Positions 37,945 through 48,520 of a stretch of DNA of 64,000 bases are shown here, one piece after another (positions within the stretch are counted from its first letter, which is position 1; each line of letters starts with the position of its first letter). Both the position numbers and the translations under genes were made by a program. Origin of the DNA: a sulfur-oxidizing endosymbiont of Gigantopelta aegis (lineage in GTDB: Bacteria; Pseudomonadota; Gammaproteobacteria; GRL18); contig NZ_JAEHGE010000001.1 in the NCBI RefSeq assembly GCF_016097415.1, positions 2,529,157 through 2,593,156 on the forward strand, given 5' to 3'. Under the pieces are notes generated by a model. That model worked only from the letters and a program-made list of their open reading frames with translations. It searched no databases and was not told where the DNA came from.

Positions 37945-40229
37945 TTAGAACTTGAAGGGGCTCATGCCGATTTCATCAATGGTCTTGGCCATATCATTAA
38001 TCAACTCAGGCACACGATGAATGTCCGTAATAGCGACTTCATGTACCACCACACGCTCGGCTTCCAGATTCAATGTCTGTAAAGTATCGGCAATCTTGCT
38101 CATGCGCATATGCGCCATTTCAGAGCCTTTGACGAAGTGACACTGATAATCATCACCTTTCTTACAACCCATCAAGACCACACCATCATAGCCACTATTG
38201 AGCGCATCGGTGATCCAAATGGTATTCACCGAGCCTAAACAACGTACTGGAATGACACGAACAAAGGCCGAGTATTCAAAACGGTTTTGCGCCGCCATAT
38301 CCAAAGCAGGGTAGGCATCGTTTTCACAGGCCAATACTAATAAACGTGGCTTCTCATCAAACTCATCAGGAATATCACAGGCCTTAATTTGCTGGCCGAC
38401 TGAATCAATGGAATAGTTCTCAAAGGAGATAACCCGTACTGGACAAGCACCCATACAGGTACCACAACGACGACAACGGGCTTCATTGTATTCAGGGAAA
38501 CCCTTGTCATCAAAGCCGATGGCACCAAAGGGACATTCCATCATACAGCGTTTACACTGCGTACAGCCTTCCTTACGGAAGGTAGGGTAAGACAAATCAC
38601 CGGCACGGGGTGCGCGGCCATGCCCTTACCGGCATTTTCAATGGACTGAATGGCTTTCATCGCCGCCCCAGTTGCATCTTCTTGTGCCTGTTGGGTGTCC
38701 ATAGGACGTCGAGTAGGTCCTGCGGCATAAATGCCGGTACGACGGGTTTCATAAGGGAAACAAATGAAGTGTGAGTCGTTAAAGCCGGAGACTAATTGCG
38801 GTAAGTCAGAGCCTTGACGGTATTTCAGGTTCAGAATCGATTCCACTGGAATGGCAATTTCATCAAGCACTTCCTGAGGCACTTCTTTCTTTTCGGCTTC
38901 AAACTGAACCTTCAGAGCGCTGAGCTCATCTTCACGTTCGTTGTTACGACCGGAGTTAGGTATCATGCCTGTGGCTAAGACCACTAAGTCCGCATCAATG
39001 GTGTCATCTTCATCGAGGATTAAATCCTTGAGTGAGACTTTACCATCGGCAGCAACAGCCGAAACCGTGGCTTTGCGGAAGGTGACGCCTTTGTTCTGAC
39101 CACTGCGATAGAAATCTTCACCGCCCGCACCTGGGGTACGCAAGTCGGTGAATAAAATCGTGGTTTGAATATCAATACTACTGCCTTGTGCGGCTTTTTC
39201 AGCATTGTCTTTCAAATACATGGCTTGCTTGATACTGGTATTACAACAGTGACCGGAGCAATAAGACAAATGCCCGGCTTTGTCACTGCGCTGACCGGCA
39301 CATTGCACAAAGACTACGTTCTTGACTGCTTTGCCGTCTGATGGACGTTTAATCGCACCACCATCAGCCGCTTTGGCTAAGGCTTCCATTTCTAATTGGG
39401 TAATGACGTCAGGTGCATCGGCATAACTGAATTCAGTCAGCTTGTTAGCATCAAATTCAGTCTGACCACTGGCCTGAATGATAGAGCCGCAGGACAGGGT
39501 TTGGGTGCTGTCATTGCTGGTGTCGGTAATTTCGATATCAAAGCGACCGGGAGCACCGTCTGAACTGCTTAAAAATGAGTTCAGGTAAATCGTCACTTTG
39601 TCATCGTCTTCGAGCATTGTCGCTAGGGCATCAACACCGGTGTCTTCGGGATCAGCATAAGGCGCACGCGTCGGTGCACGCTTATACTGACCTGTCGTGC
39701 CGCCTAAGGCTGCACTCTTTTCAATGAGAGATACCTGATAACCGGCACGCGCCGCTTCAATGGCAGCCGTCATACCGGTAATACCACCACCGACCACTAA
39801 TACGTGGCGGTTAGTGCCTTGCTCTTCAGAAGCTTTAGGGGGTGACATGAATTTGATTTCAGCACAGCCCATACGGACATAATCTTCGGCCATCTCTTGG
39901 GTGGTTTCTTGTGCTTCTTCTTCATCCGGGCGCACCCAGATAACACCTTCACGTAAGTTAACCCGTGACATCGGCACGCCAGAGAAATTAAAGGCATCGG
40001 TTTTAGCACGACGTGAACAGGCTGCAATCACCACACGATTGGTGTCACCTGAATCCAGATCGTCCTGAATCATTTTGACGCCTTCAGCGCCACAGAGGAA
40101 ATCGTGAGTCTTGGCGACGGCGACACGGCCTTCGCGGGTGGCTATCATTTCCAGTTGGTCTGTGTTCAGGCGATTGCCTAGGTCACAGCCTTTGCATATA
40201 TAGGCACCTGTTTTTACTTCATCAGCCAT
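37945..40229 (-). CDS. qmoB: QmoB (HdrA-like flavoprotein with MvhD domain), one frameshift
   Basis: Two adjacent frames make one QmoB of about 760 residues. The N-terminal 540 residues (from 40229) have YICKGCDLGNRL, a FAD motif [20 protein letters not shown] and the Cys block YCSGHCC. The C-terminal part (MSYPTFRKEG onward) has two ferredoxin sites, GCTQCKRCMMECPFG and CRRCGTCMGACPV, then an MvhD-type domain (PVRCLGSVNTIWITDAL, VVLMGCKKGDDYQC). The join is at the G-run 38607-38610 (C4 on the coding strand): adding one C gives AAHPRAGDLSYPTF in frame. QmoB passes electrons from AprBA-linked QmoA to the HdrBC module. The 3-bp gap to qmoA implies coupling. Confidence 0.9.
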
Positions 40230-40231
40230 GA

Positions 40232-41530
40232 TTACTTAGCTCCTACTTTCTGTTGGCTGACGGCTCCAACTTGATTAATCACTTGAATCGCACGCAAGGC
40301 GCTCGCCGTGGCACTTTGTACTGCACGGTTAACATCCAGGGCGTCGGAACTACAGCCAGCGGCGAACACGCCGCCGTTCTTTGCGTCCATTTCGATAAAG
40401 CCTTCTTCGTTCATGACGATTTCCACTGGGAAGTCGCTCTGATTGACGCTAGGCTCCATACCGGTAGCCAAGACGACCAGGTCGTATTCATTGGCATAGC
40501 GGTGATAACCTTCAGTGTCCACACCATTAAGGATAGGATTGTTATTATCGCCTTCGGTGACTAGGGCCACTTTGGATTTGATGAACTTCACGGTGCTATC
40601 ATTTTGTACGTCACGGTAGAAGTCTTCAAAACGGTCAATGGCACGGATATCAATGTAGTAGATGTCCGAGGTGCCTTCGCTGAGGTTTTCACGTACATAG
40701 TGGGTTTGCTTCAATGAGGCCATACAGCAGATGCGTGAGCAATGCTTGAGGTAGTTACGGTCACGTGAACCGGCACATTGAATGAAGGCTATCTTCTTGG
40801 GCTCTGCGCCATCAGAAGGGCGTTGGATTTTACCGCCAGTAGGACCCATGAGGTCATTCATGCGTTCAAATTCAACATTGGTGATGACATTGGGGTAACG
40901 GTCATAGCCATAAGGTTGGATTTTGTTGGCATCATACGGACGCCAGCCAGTGGCCCAAATCACGGCACCGGCTTTAAGATCAATGGTTTCTTCGCTCATG
41001 TCCAAGTCAATGGCATTGGCTGGACAGGCGTCTTTGGCTTTGGTGGCATCTTCAGTACCGATGATGCGCGGGTCAAGGACATAGGTCTGAGGGTAGGCAT
41101 TGTTATAGGCGAGATAAGCGCCTTTGCGTTGGTTCAGACCATAGTTGAATTCGTTGTCAAATTCTGCCTCGACGACTTCGCCACATTTGCCACAAGCAGT
41201 ACAGTCATTGGTGACGTAGCGCGGCTTGAGGTTCACTTTGATGCTGTAGTCACCCTTGTCGCCACTGATGTCAGTGACTTCGGCCATGGTTAGAATGGTC
41301 AGATTCGGGTTGCTTTTAGCGCGACGCTGATTGATTTCCATGCCACAGGTGGGGTGACATAGTTTAGGGAAGTATTTATGCAATTGGGTGACACGACCGC
41401 CTATATAGGCGTTCTTCTCAACTAATATCACTTGCTTGCCTGCTTCAGCAGTTTCTAGGGCAGCACTGATACCGCTGATACCGCCACCGACGACCAAGAT
41501 GGTCTCGTTGGTTGCTACAATATCCGACAT
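40232..41530 (-). CDS. qmoA: QmoA (HdrA-like flavoprotein of the APS-reductase acceptor complex)
   Basis: 432 residues from the ATG at 41530 (MSDIVATNETIL), preceded by GGAGGAAATTCG; the frame is open 17 codons further up but without a ribosome site. The FAD site is LVVGGGISGISAALETAE and VEKNAYIGGRVTQL. HdrA-type cysteine patches follow, CTACGKCGEVV with later CPANAIDLD, and HCSRICCMASLKQ. A second Rossmann part ends GGVFAAGCSSDALDVN. Qmo complexes carry electrons between AprBA and the quinone pool; in sulfur oxidisers the flow is from AprBA toward quinone. It is the first gene of the minus-strand operon. Confidence 0.92.
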   Translation of the reverse strand: MSDIVATNETILVVGGGISGISAALETAEAGKQVILVEKNAYIGGRVTQLHKYFPKLCHPTCGMEINQRRAKSNPNLTILTMAEVTDISGDKGDYSIKVNLKPRYVTNDCTACGKCGEVVEAEFDNEFNYGLNQRKGAYLAYNNAYPQTYVLDPRIIGTEDATKAKDACPANAIDLDMSEETIDLKAGAVIWATGWRPYDANKIQPYGYDRYPNVITNVEFERMNDLMGPTGGKIQRPSDGAEPKKIAFIQCAGSRDRNYLKHCSRICCMASLKQTHYVRENLSEGTSDIYYIDIRAIDRFEDFYRDVQNDSTVKFIKSKVALVTEGDNNNPILNGVDTEGYHRYANEYDLVVLATGMEPSVNQSDFPVEIVMNEEGFIEMDAKNGGVFAAGCSSDALDVNRAVQSATASALRAIQVINQVGAVSQQKVGAK

Positions 41531-41991
41531 CGAATTTCCTCCACGGAACGGATTGGTAAAAAAGAATTTCTGGAAATTCATCTGAAATCACTAAAACTTT
41601 TACTTGTTAAGTGCAAGAAAAAGGCGAACTTTAGTGGATGATTTTCCAGAAATTCCTTATACGTAATTTATTAATTTTTTATAGATGGCCTGATGAAATG
41701 CTTGTAATGAGCGTCATGCCATAAATAGACAGGAATGTTACCTTTTTTTTTCTTAATATTCTATGAAAATGAGAGAAAAATGACAGTTTTATGATGTATA
41801 TCAGTAAGTGCTAATTGGCTTTTCGGGAGTAATGAGAAGCGTTATTATTTACAGGTGTTTTTGGCTGAAAATAGACCCTATTTGGGTGTGTTGATTTAAA
41901 GAATTCCCCTTTATATACAAGGTTTTTTAAAATAAAACTATCCCCACATATCGAGTATAATATGAGTATACGAAAAACTGCCGGAGCAATT
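41531..41991. other. Divergent intergenic region between qmoA and the AAA+/VWA pair
   Basis: 461 bp with no recognisable gene. It should contain the qmo operon promoter and the cbbQ-like promoter. AT-rich with runs of T around 41745. No operator of a known regulator was recognised. Confidence 0.45.
41956..41961 (+). promoter_or_regulatory. Possible -10 element of the cbbQ-like gene
   Basis: TATAAT overlaps the upstream in-frame ATG at 41962. If used, transcription would begin near 41967, which favours the ATG at 41992 (preceded by CGGAG) as the translation start. No clear -35. Confidence 0.3.
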
Positions 41992-42810
41992 ATGGATTTA
42001 TTATCTCAAGAAATTTTACCAGAAGAATATTTTATAACGGACGAACCCTATTATGAGCCGGTAGGGGAAGAAATTGAGATATTTGAATCAGCCTATAAAA
42101 ATAAATTACCGGTTTTGCTTAAAGGGCCAACGGGCTGTGGTAAAACACGTTTTATGGAACACATGGCCTGGCGTTTAAAACGTCCACTGATCACTGTGTC
42201 ATGTCATGATGATCTAACGGCCTCTGATCTAGTGGGGCGATATCTAATCACAGGCGGTGAAACCGTTTGGGTGGATGGTCCTCTGGCCAAGTCTGTACGC
42301 TCTGGTGCGATTTGCTACTTAGATGAAGTGGTTGAGGCGAGAAAAGATACTACGGTGGTGATTCATCCTTTGGCGGATGACAGAAGAGTCTTGCCCATGG
42401 AAAAACGCGGCGTGGTACTTGAGGCCAATGCTGAATTTTGTTTGGCCATGTCTTATAACCCTGGTTATCAGAGTGTATTAAAAGATCTCAAACAAAGTAC
42501 TCGTCAGCGCTTTGTCGCCCTTGAATTTGATTATCCTGATAGTAAAACGGAACAAAAAATTCTCGAAAATGAGGCTAATATTGAGACTGAGCTGGCTAGA
42601 AGTCTGGTTAAGTTTGCTCACATGACCCGTAATTTAAAAGGCAGTGGCTTGGATGAAGGCGCTAGCACCCGATTATTGGTGCATGCGGCCTTGTTAATTA
42701 AGGATGGTATTAACCCTGTGACCGCTTGTCGAGGGGCGATTGCTCAGGCTTTGACCGATGATCCTGAAATGCTTTCAGCAATCAATGAACTCAGTGCATC
42801 TTTGTTTTAA
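41992..42810 (+). CDS. cbbQ: CbbQ/NirQ/NorQ-family MoxR-type AAA+ ATPase
   Basis: 272 residues. Walker A is LLKGPTGCGKTRFMEHMAWR, followed by SCHDDLTASDLVGRYL; Walker B is GAICYLDEVVEARKDTTVV, and sensor and arginine-finger regions follow in MSYNPGYQSVLKDLKQSTRQ. The family pairs with a VWA-domain partner (CbbO or NorD) to activate RuBisCO or assemble nitric oxide reductase. The next gene is such a partner. Neither cbbLS/cbbM nor norCB is in the window, so the client is undetermined and the symbol is provisional. Start chosen by the CGGAG before the ATG. Confidence 0.82.
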   Translation: MDLLSQEILPEEYFITDEPYYEPVGEEIEIFESAYKNKLPVLLKGPTGCGKTRFMEHMAWRLKRPLITVSCHDDLTASDLVGRYLITGGETVWVDGPLAKSVRSGAICYLDEVVEARKDTTVVIHPLADDRRVLPMEKRGVVLEANAEFCLAMSYNPGYQSVLKDLKQSTRQRFVALEFDYPDSKTEQKILENEANIETELARSLVKFAHMTRNLKGSGLDEGASTRLLVHAALLIKDGINPVTACRGAIAQALTDDPEMLSAINELSASLF

Positions 42811-42857
42811 TTGTTTTATAAGATAAAGATGACTAATTTGAACACGAATGTGAAGAG

Positions 42858-45056
42858 ATGAGTGTTGAAGAGATGAGCGTTAAAGAGACAAGTGTTAAAG
42901 AAACGAATGCCGAAGTAATGGAAGAGCGACTGGATAAATTCCTTGACCCGGTTTTATCATTTCGTCGCTCTGCTGCTGAACCTGCCAAACAAATTACGGC
43001 CCTAGAATATAGTGAGCAACAATTTGCTCTACACTGGATAGAAATCATTGCTTCTACGAATGCTGAAATGGCTTTTCAATATGCGGCTCATTTTTCCGAT
43101 GCGGTGACATTTTTACAGCATGATTTGAATGCGGTTGAGACCTGGACTTTTGAGGCCATGTCGTTATTTGATGAAAGAGGCTTACAGCATTGTATTAAGG
43201 TATTGCATAATTCAGAAGCTTTTGCTGATAACTACTTTAAGAAACAGCATGGTATCGTTCTGGATGATATTAAAAAGCTTTTGGCTGCTTTTGTTTGTGG
43301 TTTAAATGGCCGGGCGTTGAAAATTGATTCTTTATCACAGAGCAATACAGTACAAGCTTACACTGATACAGAAAGTATTTTTTTGCCCGAAATGATCAGT
43401 GATTTCTCTTCTAAAGAGGAAAATTTCTTTTATTATAAATTATTAACAGTTTATCAATGGTCTCAAAACTGGTATGGCACCTGGCGTTATGATTTGAACG
43501 AACACTTTGACCGTTTTGATGATCCGCAAAAAGCACAACAACTTTTCCATTGTTTAGAAACTATTCGTTTATTACATTGCATTGCTGCCGAGTTACCGGG
43601 TTTTTTCCGTCAGGCAAACACTTTTTTAGCTGGTTTTAACTCGCTACAGGCACAAGAAAAGTGGCAAGCAGTATTTACTGTGTTATCAAGCTCTACGGCT
43701 AAAATTGATGATACATTAGCCATTTTAGAACAATATTATGGCCAATTGGATGCTGTTGAATTTTCTTTTCAGGGCGTTTTAGCGCCTAATACCGTGCAGC
43801 AAATCAAACAACGTCGTTTAAAAGAAGAGAAAACATTCTTTCGCAATGCCCTGGCACGAATTGCTGAGGAAAAACGGCAGTCCCAAACTGAAGATGAACA
43901 GACCCAGCTTGAACCCGCAGAGGAAAAAGCTGCGCCTGTTTTTGATTTACGTGCGAAGGATGAGAATGAGCATGAAGATGGCGCCAGCTTTGACTTGCTA
44001 CTTGATGGACAGGTGATTGCACCGCCGGACGATGTACAAAGCCTGATGAGCAGCATTATTCAAGATATAGGTGAGATCCCTGAAGAATATCTCGTTGCCG
44101 CTGGGCCAGGAAAGTACGTGGTTGAGAATAATACGCAAAAAAAGAAATCTGATGATGTCTGGTCAGGTGTTTATCATGAGGAAGGGGCGTATTTTTATGA
44201 TGAGTGGGATCATGTGCGCCAACATCATAAAAAGAATTGGTGTGTTGTGCGTGAGGTGAGAGTGACACCGGTTTATGATGACTTTGTGCAGCAAACACTG
44301 GCCAACAATATGGGGCTGGTCAAGTCCTTAAGGCGTAATTTTGAAGCACTCAAAGGGGAAGAAAAGCTCTTAAAACGTCAAACTAATGGCGATGATATTG
44401 ATATAGATGCACTGGTGGAAAGTTATGCCGACCTCAGTATGGGCATGGAACTCAGTGATCGAGTCTTTACCCAAGTGCAGCGAGTGGATCGCAATATTGC
44501 TGTGATGTTTATGGTGGATATGAGTGGTTCGACCAAAGGCTGGATTAATCAGGCTGAAAGGGAAGCACTGGTTTTATTGTGTGAGTCACTGGAAATGCTG
44601 GGGGATCGGTATGCCATTTATGGTTTCTCTGGAACCACACGCAAACGCTGTGAAATCTATCATATCAAGCACTTAGATGAAGAATACAATGATAAGGTGA
44701 AGGCTAGAATCAGTGGTATCACAGCAAAAGATTATACCCGAATGGGTTTTGCTATACGTCATCTCAGTGCCTTATTAGAAGAAGTTGAAGCAAAGACCAA
44801 GCTTTTAATTAGCTTGTCTGATGGTAAACCGGAAGATTACGATGGTCAATATCGGGGCGAATACGGTATAGAGGATACTCGTCAGTCTTTATTTGAAGCG
44901 AGACAAAAGGGCATTCATCCATATTGTATTACCATTGATAAGGAAGCGGGGGATTATTTACCGCATATGTATGGCGCAGCTAATTATGTATTGATTGAAG
45001 ACATTAATAAATTACCACTTAAGGTTTCAGATATATATCGTAAGCTAACGGGCTGA
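42858..45056 (+). CDS. cbbO: VWA-domain protein, CbbO/NorD family
   Basis: 732 residues. The N-terminus carries tandem 5-residue repeats (SVEEM, SVKET, SVKET). A long helical region follows to about 330, then an acidic low-complexity linker. The C-terminal von Willebrand A domain has the MIDAS motif MVDMSGSTKGW, a conserved Thr region (AKDYTRMGFAIRHL) and LISLSDGKPEDYDGQY with YGIEDTRQSLFEARQKGIHP. In CbbQO the VWA protein binds the AAA+ hexamer and docks on RuBisCO; NorD does the comparable job for Nor. It starts 47 bp after the AAA+ gene. The exact start is uncertain because of the repeats. Confidence 0.82.
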   Translation: MSVEEMSVKETSVKETNAEVMEERLDKFLDPVLSFRRSAAEPAKQITALEYSEQQFALHWIEIIASTNAEMAFQYAAHFSDAVTFLQHDLNAVETWTFEAMSLFDERGLQHCIKVLHNSEAFADNYFKKQHGIVLDDIKKLLAAFVCGLNGRALKIDSLSQSNTVQAYTDTESIFLPEMISDFSSKEENFFYYKLLTVYQWSQNWYGTWRYDLNEHFDRFDDPQKAQQLFHCLETIRLLHCIAAELPGFFRQANTFLAGFNSLQAQEKWQAVFTVLSSSTAKIDDTLAILEQYYGQLDAVEFSFQGVLAPNTVQQIKQRRLKEEKTFFRNALARIAEEKRQSQTEDEQTQLEPAEEKAAPVFDLRAKDENEHEDGASFDLLLDGQVIAPPDDVQSLMSSIIQDIGEIPEEYLVAAGPGKYVVENNTQKKKSDDVWSGVYHEEGAYFYDEWDHVRQHHKKNWCVVREVRVTPVYDDFVQQTLANNMGLVKSLRRNFEALKGEEKLLKRQTNGDDIDIDALVESYADLSMGMELSDRVFTQVQRVDRNIAVMFMVDMSGSTKGWINQAEREALVLLCESLEMLGDRYAIYGFSGTTRKRCEIYHIKHLDEEYNDKVKARISGITAKDYTRMGFAIRHLSALLEEVEAKTKLLISLSDGKPEDYDGQYRGEYGIEDTRQSLFEARQKGIHPYCITIDKEAGDYLPHMYGAANYVLIEDINKLPLKVSDIYRKLTG

Positions 45057-45440
45057 TGCTGACTTAAATTATGGTAGCTAACTTATCTATTATGGAGCAT
45101 TAAACTGAAAGTTGAGTTTTATTCCATTTTTTTTTCATATTTTTTATTTGGCTTGACATTCTTGACAGTGGGTTTCGGTTTATACTACTATCAAGAAATA
45201 GAGGAGAATTAATGATATATCTAGCCATGGAATGGAGTAGGTGTATTCTTGTTCAGAAATGTCATTGTTAAATTTTCAATAGATACATCACTAGAATATA
45301 TTGATACATGGGGTGTGATATCAATCTTGTTTTTCGGTGCTATTGTAGTTTCAAGGGGGTTTCTACTTATCAAAGAATGAAAATTGCCTCAAGTTATCAG
45401 TTTTAACTCAATAATAATAATTAATATACGGTAATCCATA
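45057..45440. other. Gap with fragments of a small membrane-protein reading frame
   Basis: 384 bp with no complete gene. Two hydrophobic open stretches on the plus strand do not connect. One reads KVEFYSIFFSYFLFGLTFLT and ends YYYQEIEEN at about 45213. The other reads GVGVFLFRNVIVKF through DTWGVISILFFGAIVV and ends LLIKE at about 45380. Neither has a standard start. They may be the remains of one small membrane protein. The region must also contain the promoter of the binding-protein gene. Confidence 0.35.
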
Positions 45441-46397
45441 ATGAAAACCCCAAGCTATAAACTTCTTGTTCCTGCTTTTTTTATTCTTTTTACATCCAAT
45501 CTTTATGCTAAGACAGCGCTGGTTACTGAAAATCCAGCAACGGCTACTAAAAAAGTGGCAGAGGATGTGCCGGTCAAAAAAATTATCTGGACCGGTTGTG
45601 GTATTACCAAAAAGGCCTTTATGGCTGAAATTGCTAAAGCCTATGAAAAAAAATATGGCGTTACCATTGAACTCAAAGGCGGTGGTGCGACGAATGGAAT
45701 AAGGAAAACCAAAGCGGGTGAATCGCATTTGGGCGGTACCTGTCGTTTGCCCTTACACAATCGTGCCGAAGAAAGTCAATTACTCAAACTAATACTTGTT
45801 GCCTGGGATGCATTGGTAGTCATTGTCCATAAAGATGCACCGATTGATGATATAAAACAGCAGGAATTAATTGATGTTTTAGAAGGTAAAATTGCCTATT
45901 GGAACGAATTGTCAGGCTGGAAGGGCAAGTCGGATGATATGGTTAAAATTGATATATTTACTCGTGGTTCAAAAATATCCGGAGTGGGCTATACACTGCG
46001 TAAGATACTATTTAATGATACCGATAAAGTCTTTAGCTCTACCAAGGAATTTCCTTCTTCAGGGCCATTAGAAAAAGGCATAGAAAAAAATATTAATTCC
46101 TTTGGGGTGACGGGAATTTCAAGTGCTAGAAAAAGAAATGTTAAAGTCCTTAACCTGAATGGTATTAAGCCTGATTATGAAACGATTAAAACAGGTAATT
46201 ATGTGATGTATCGCCCCTTATATTTAACTTACTCATCTATTTATCGCTTGCCTAAAAATGAAAAAAAAGAGGTCAGACGTTTTCTAGAGTTTATTAAAAG
46301 TGATGAGGCAGCGAAAATTATCAAAGCAAATGGCGTTGTTCCTTTTAAAGACGGTTTCCATTTGGTTAGAAAGCGTAAAGATATATTTGGTAATTAG
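45441..46397 (+). CDS. PstS-like periplasmic substrate-binding protein
   Basis: 318 residues with a signal peptide (YKLLVPAFFILFTSNLYA). The fold is that of PBP-like phosphate-binding proteins: IIWTGCGITKKAFMAEIAKA, the ligand-loop region GGGATNGIRKTKAGESHLGG, IVHKDAPIDDIKQQELIDVL with GKIAYWNEL, and FTRGSKISGVGYTLRKIL. Close relatives bind phosphate, but orphan members bind other oxyanions or act in signalling. No pstCAB or phoU genes adjoin; a chemoreceptor follows 166 bp later, so a sensory role is conceivable but unproven. Confidence 0.75.
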   Translation: MKTPSYKLLVPAFFILFTSNLYAKTALVTENPATATKKVAEDVPVKKIIWTGCGITKKAFMAEIAKAYEKKYGVTIELKGGGATNGIRKTKAGESHLGGTCRLPLHNRAEESQLLKLILVAWDALVVIVHKDAPIDDIKQQELIDVLEGKIAYWNELSGWKGKSDDMVKIDIFTRGSKISGVGYTLRKILFNDTDKVFSSTKEFPSSGPLEKGIEKNINSFGVTGISSARKRNVKVLNLNGIKPDYETIKTGNYVMYRPLYLTYSSIYRLPKNEKKEVRRFLEFIKSDEAAKIIKANGVVPFKDGFHLVRKRKDIFGN

Positions 46398-46563
46398 GCT
46401 TTGGCTGTATTTCTCTCTAATTCCCATCTCGGTAAAATCGCTTTATTAGCTTATTGAAATTACCCCATTATTTTTTCAATAAGCTCCATTTCTTTTTTTC
46501 AAACATGATCTATACTTGTTTTTATAAGCTTTGTTTAGCATTTACATAAAAATAGGTTTTATT

Positions 46564-48501
46564 ATGTCAATTAGCAAAAAAATCCACATTCCACTTATTT
46601 CAGTCCTTATTATCGGTTTGATTATCATTTTTTATGTATCGGTTGGTGGCCTAAATAAAATTGAAGAGGATATTTATAATAAAGAAGAATCGCGCTTACT
46701 GAATTTTTATGACAGTAAATATCAGTCAAAAATGGATGTTGCGATCTCTAATGCCATCAATATTGCTCAAAACTACTATGTCATCTCATCACTCAAAGAA
46801 AATAATCGTCAAATAGCGATTGATGGCCTAGCAAGCATTATTTCTGATTTCAAAAACAATACTAAATTTAAAAACATAAAAATTCATATTCATGACCAGA
46901 ATGTCCATAGTTTTGTGCGTTTATGGAAACCGAAAAAATTTGGTGATGATCTTAATGGTTTTAGAAATACCATTGTTGAAGTGAAAAAAACCAAAAAGCC
47001 TTTAGCTGCGATAGAAATTGGACGTGCTGGATTAGTGCTTCGTGGTCTGTCGCCAATCATAGCTGAAGGGCAATACCTTGGTAGTGTCGAATTCATGCAA
47101 GGACTCAACTCAATTATTCGAGATGGAAAAAAGACTGGCATTAATATCATTATTGCCATGAAAAAGCAGTACTTAAGTGTTGCAACCAAGTTAGAAAAAA
47201 TGCCCCTCGTTAATAATGACTACGTACTGGCATCAAGAAAAGATGAATTGAACCAAGATTTTTTTAATGAGTTAAAGGATGCTGATATTACTCGTACGGG
47301 TCTAACCGATAACTATTATTTCACCAGTACTGCAATTAAAGATTTCAAGGGTAACATTGTTGCCTATGCGATTGTAGGAAAAAATATCGCTCAGGTGAAT
47401 GAAATTATTTCAGAAGCAAAATCTACTTTATTCAATCAAGTGATTCTTATGGTGTTGTTGGATATCTTTATTTTAATCTTTTTGATTTTTATTATTAACA
47501 AAACGGTTGTCACACCCATTAAGCAATTGGAAAGCATTGCCAAGGATCTGTCTGAGGGTGATGGCGATCTCAGTAAGCGTTTACACATAGAGACCGAAGA
47601 TGAAATATCAGATGTGGCTATTTATTTTAATAAATTTATTGAGACTGTACAGACGATAGTCAAAGAAGTTCAGGAGGGTAGTCGTAATACGCAAATGACA
47701 ATCAATGAGCTCAATTCTACTTCTCAGACCATTGGTAAGGATTCGGTGCAAACTAACCAACATTTACATTCCAGCAGCCAGGAAATGAGCGAAGTAACGT
47801 TGATGACTGAGCGTTTTTCTGAAGGGATTAATGGCACATTAACACAAATCAGAGAATCAAATCAGTTGATGGGGCGGGCTAATGACTCGATGCAAAAGCT
47901 GAAAATAAAAATACAGGAAAATGTAGATGCTGAATCACAGGTTAGTGCTAAATTAAATGATTTGGCCAATGATATTGAAAAGGTCAATGGGGTGTTAGAT
48001 GTTATAAAATCAGTGGCAGAACAGACTAATCTATTGGCTTTAAATGCTGCGATTGAAGCGGCGCGATCCGGTGAACAAGGTCGTGGATTTGCCGTGGTTG
48101 CTGATGAAGTGCGTAGTCTTGCCGTGAGAACACAGGAGTCATTAGATGAGATTAATACCACAGTAACGGATGTCATTAGCCAGATACATGGCATTAATAC
48201 TGAAATGAAGACAGGGGTAGAAAATCTGTCTAAATTAATTGAAACGTCTAATGCGGTGACCGATCAAATTACCAGTAATTCCCAAACACTGGACAATTCG
48301 ACTCAATCCTTTGAAGAAAATATGGGCACGATTAATCAAGTAATGAGCAAAATTAATACCGTAAATGGCTATATTAATTCCAGTGAAAGCCTGAGTAATA
48401 ATAATGTGGAATTGATTAATACAATGGTTAAACGTCTTGATACTACTTCCGAAGAAGTAAGCACCTTGAGCAAAATAATTAATCGATTTAAAGTCGTTTG
48501 A
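46564..48501 (+). CDS. Membrane methyl-accepting chemotaxis protein (double Cache, HAMP, MA)
   Basis: 645 residues from the ATG at 46564; a TTG at 46531 would extend it by 11 residues but is less likely. TM1 is about 10-30 ([19 protein letters not shown]). A periplasmic double-Cache-type sensor follows with [20 protein letters not shown] and [15 protein letters not shown], then [15 protein letters not shown]2 is near 295-318, then a HAMP domain ([20 protein letters not shown]) and the signalling domain with tip [20 protein letters not shown]. It senses an unknown periplasmic ligand and signals through CheA. It is transcribed alone toward soxB. Confidence 0.92.
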   Translation: MSISKKIHIPLISVLIIGLIIIFYVSVGGLNKIEEDIYNKEESRLLNFYDSKYQSKMDVAISNAINIAQNYYVISSLKENNRQIAIDGLASIISDFKNNTKFKNIKIHIHDQNVHSFVRLWKPKKFGDDLNGFRNTIVEVKKTKKPLAAIEIGRAGLVLRGLSPIIAEGQYLGSVEFMQGLNSIIRDGKKTGINIIIAMKKQYLSVATKLEKMPLVNNDYVLASRKDELNQDFFNELKDADITRTGLTDNYYFTSTAIKDFKGNIVAYAIVGKNIAQVNEIISEAKSTLFNQVILMVLLDIFILIFLIFIINKTVVTPIKQLESIAKDLSEGDGDLSKRLHIETEDEISDVAIYFNKFIETVQTIVKEVQEGSRNTQMTINELNSTSQTIGKDSVQTNQHLHSSSQEMSEVTLMTERFSEGINGTLTQIRESNQLMGRANDSMQKLKIKIQENVDAESQVSAKLNDLANDIEKVNGVLDVIKSVAEQTNLLALNAAIEAARSGEQGRGFAVVADEVRSLAVRTQESLDEINTTVTDVISQIHGINTEMKTGVENLSKLIETSNAVTDQITSNSQTLDNSTQSFEENMGTINQVMSKINTVNGYINSSESLSNNNVELINTMVKRLDTTSEEVSTLSKIINRFKVV

Positions 48502-48520
48502 GATATTTTATTTATATAGA

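Noticed and set aside
37945-38595. Independent ferredoxin/MvhD gene
   Set aside because: It continues qmoB exactly after a one-base repair at a C-run, and the combined length matches QmoB.
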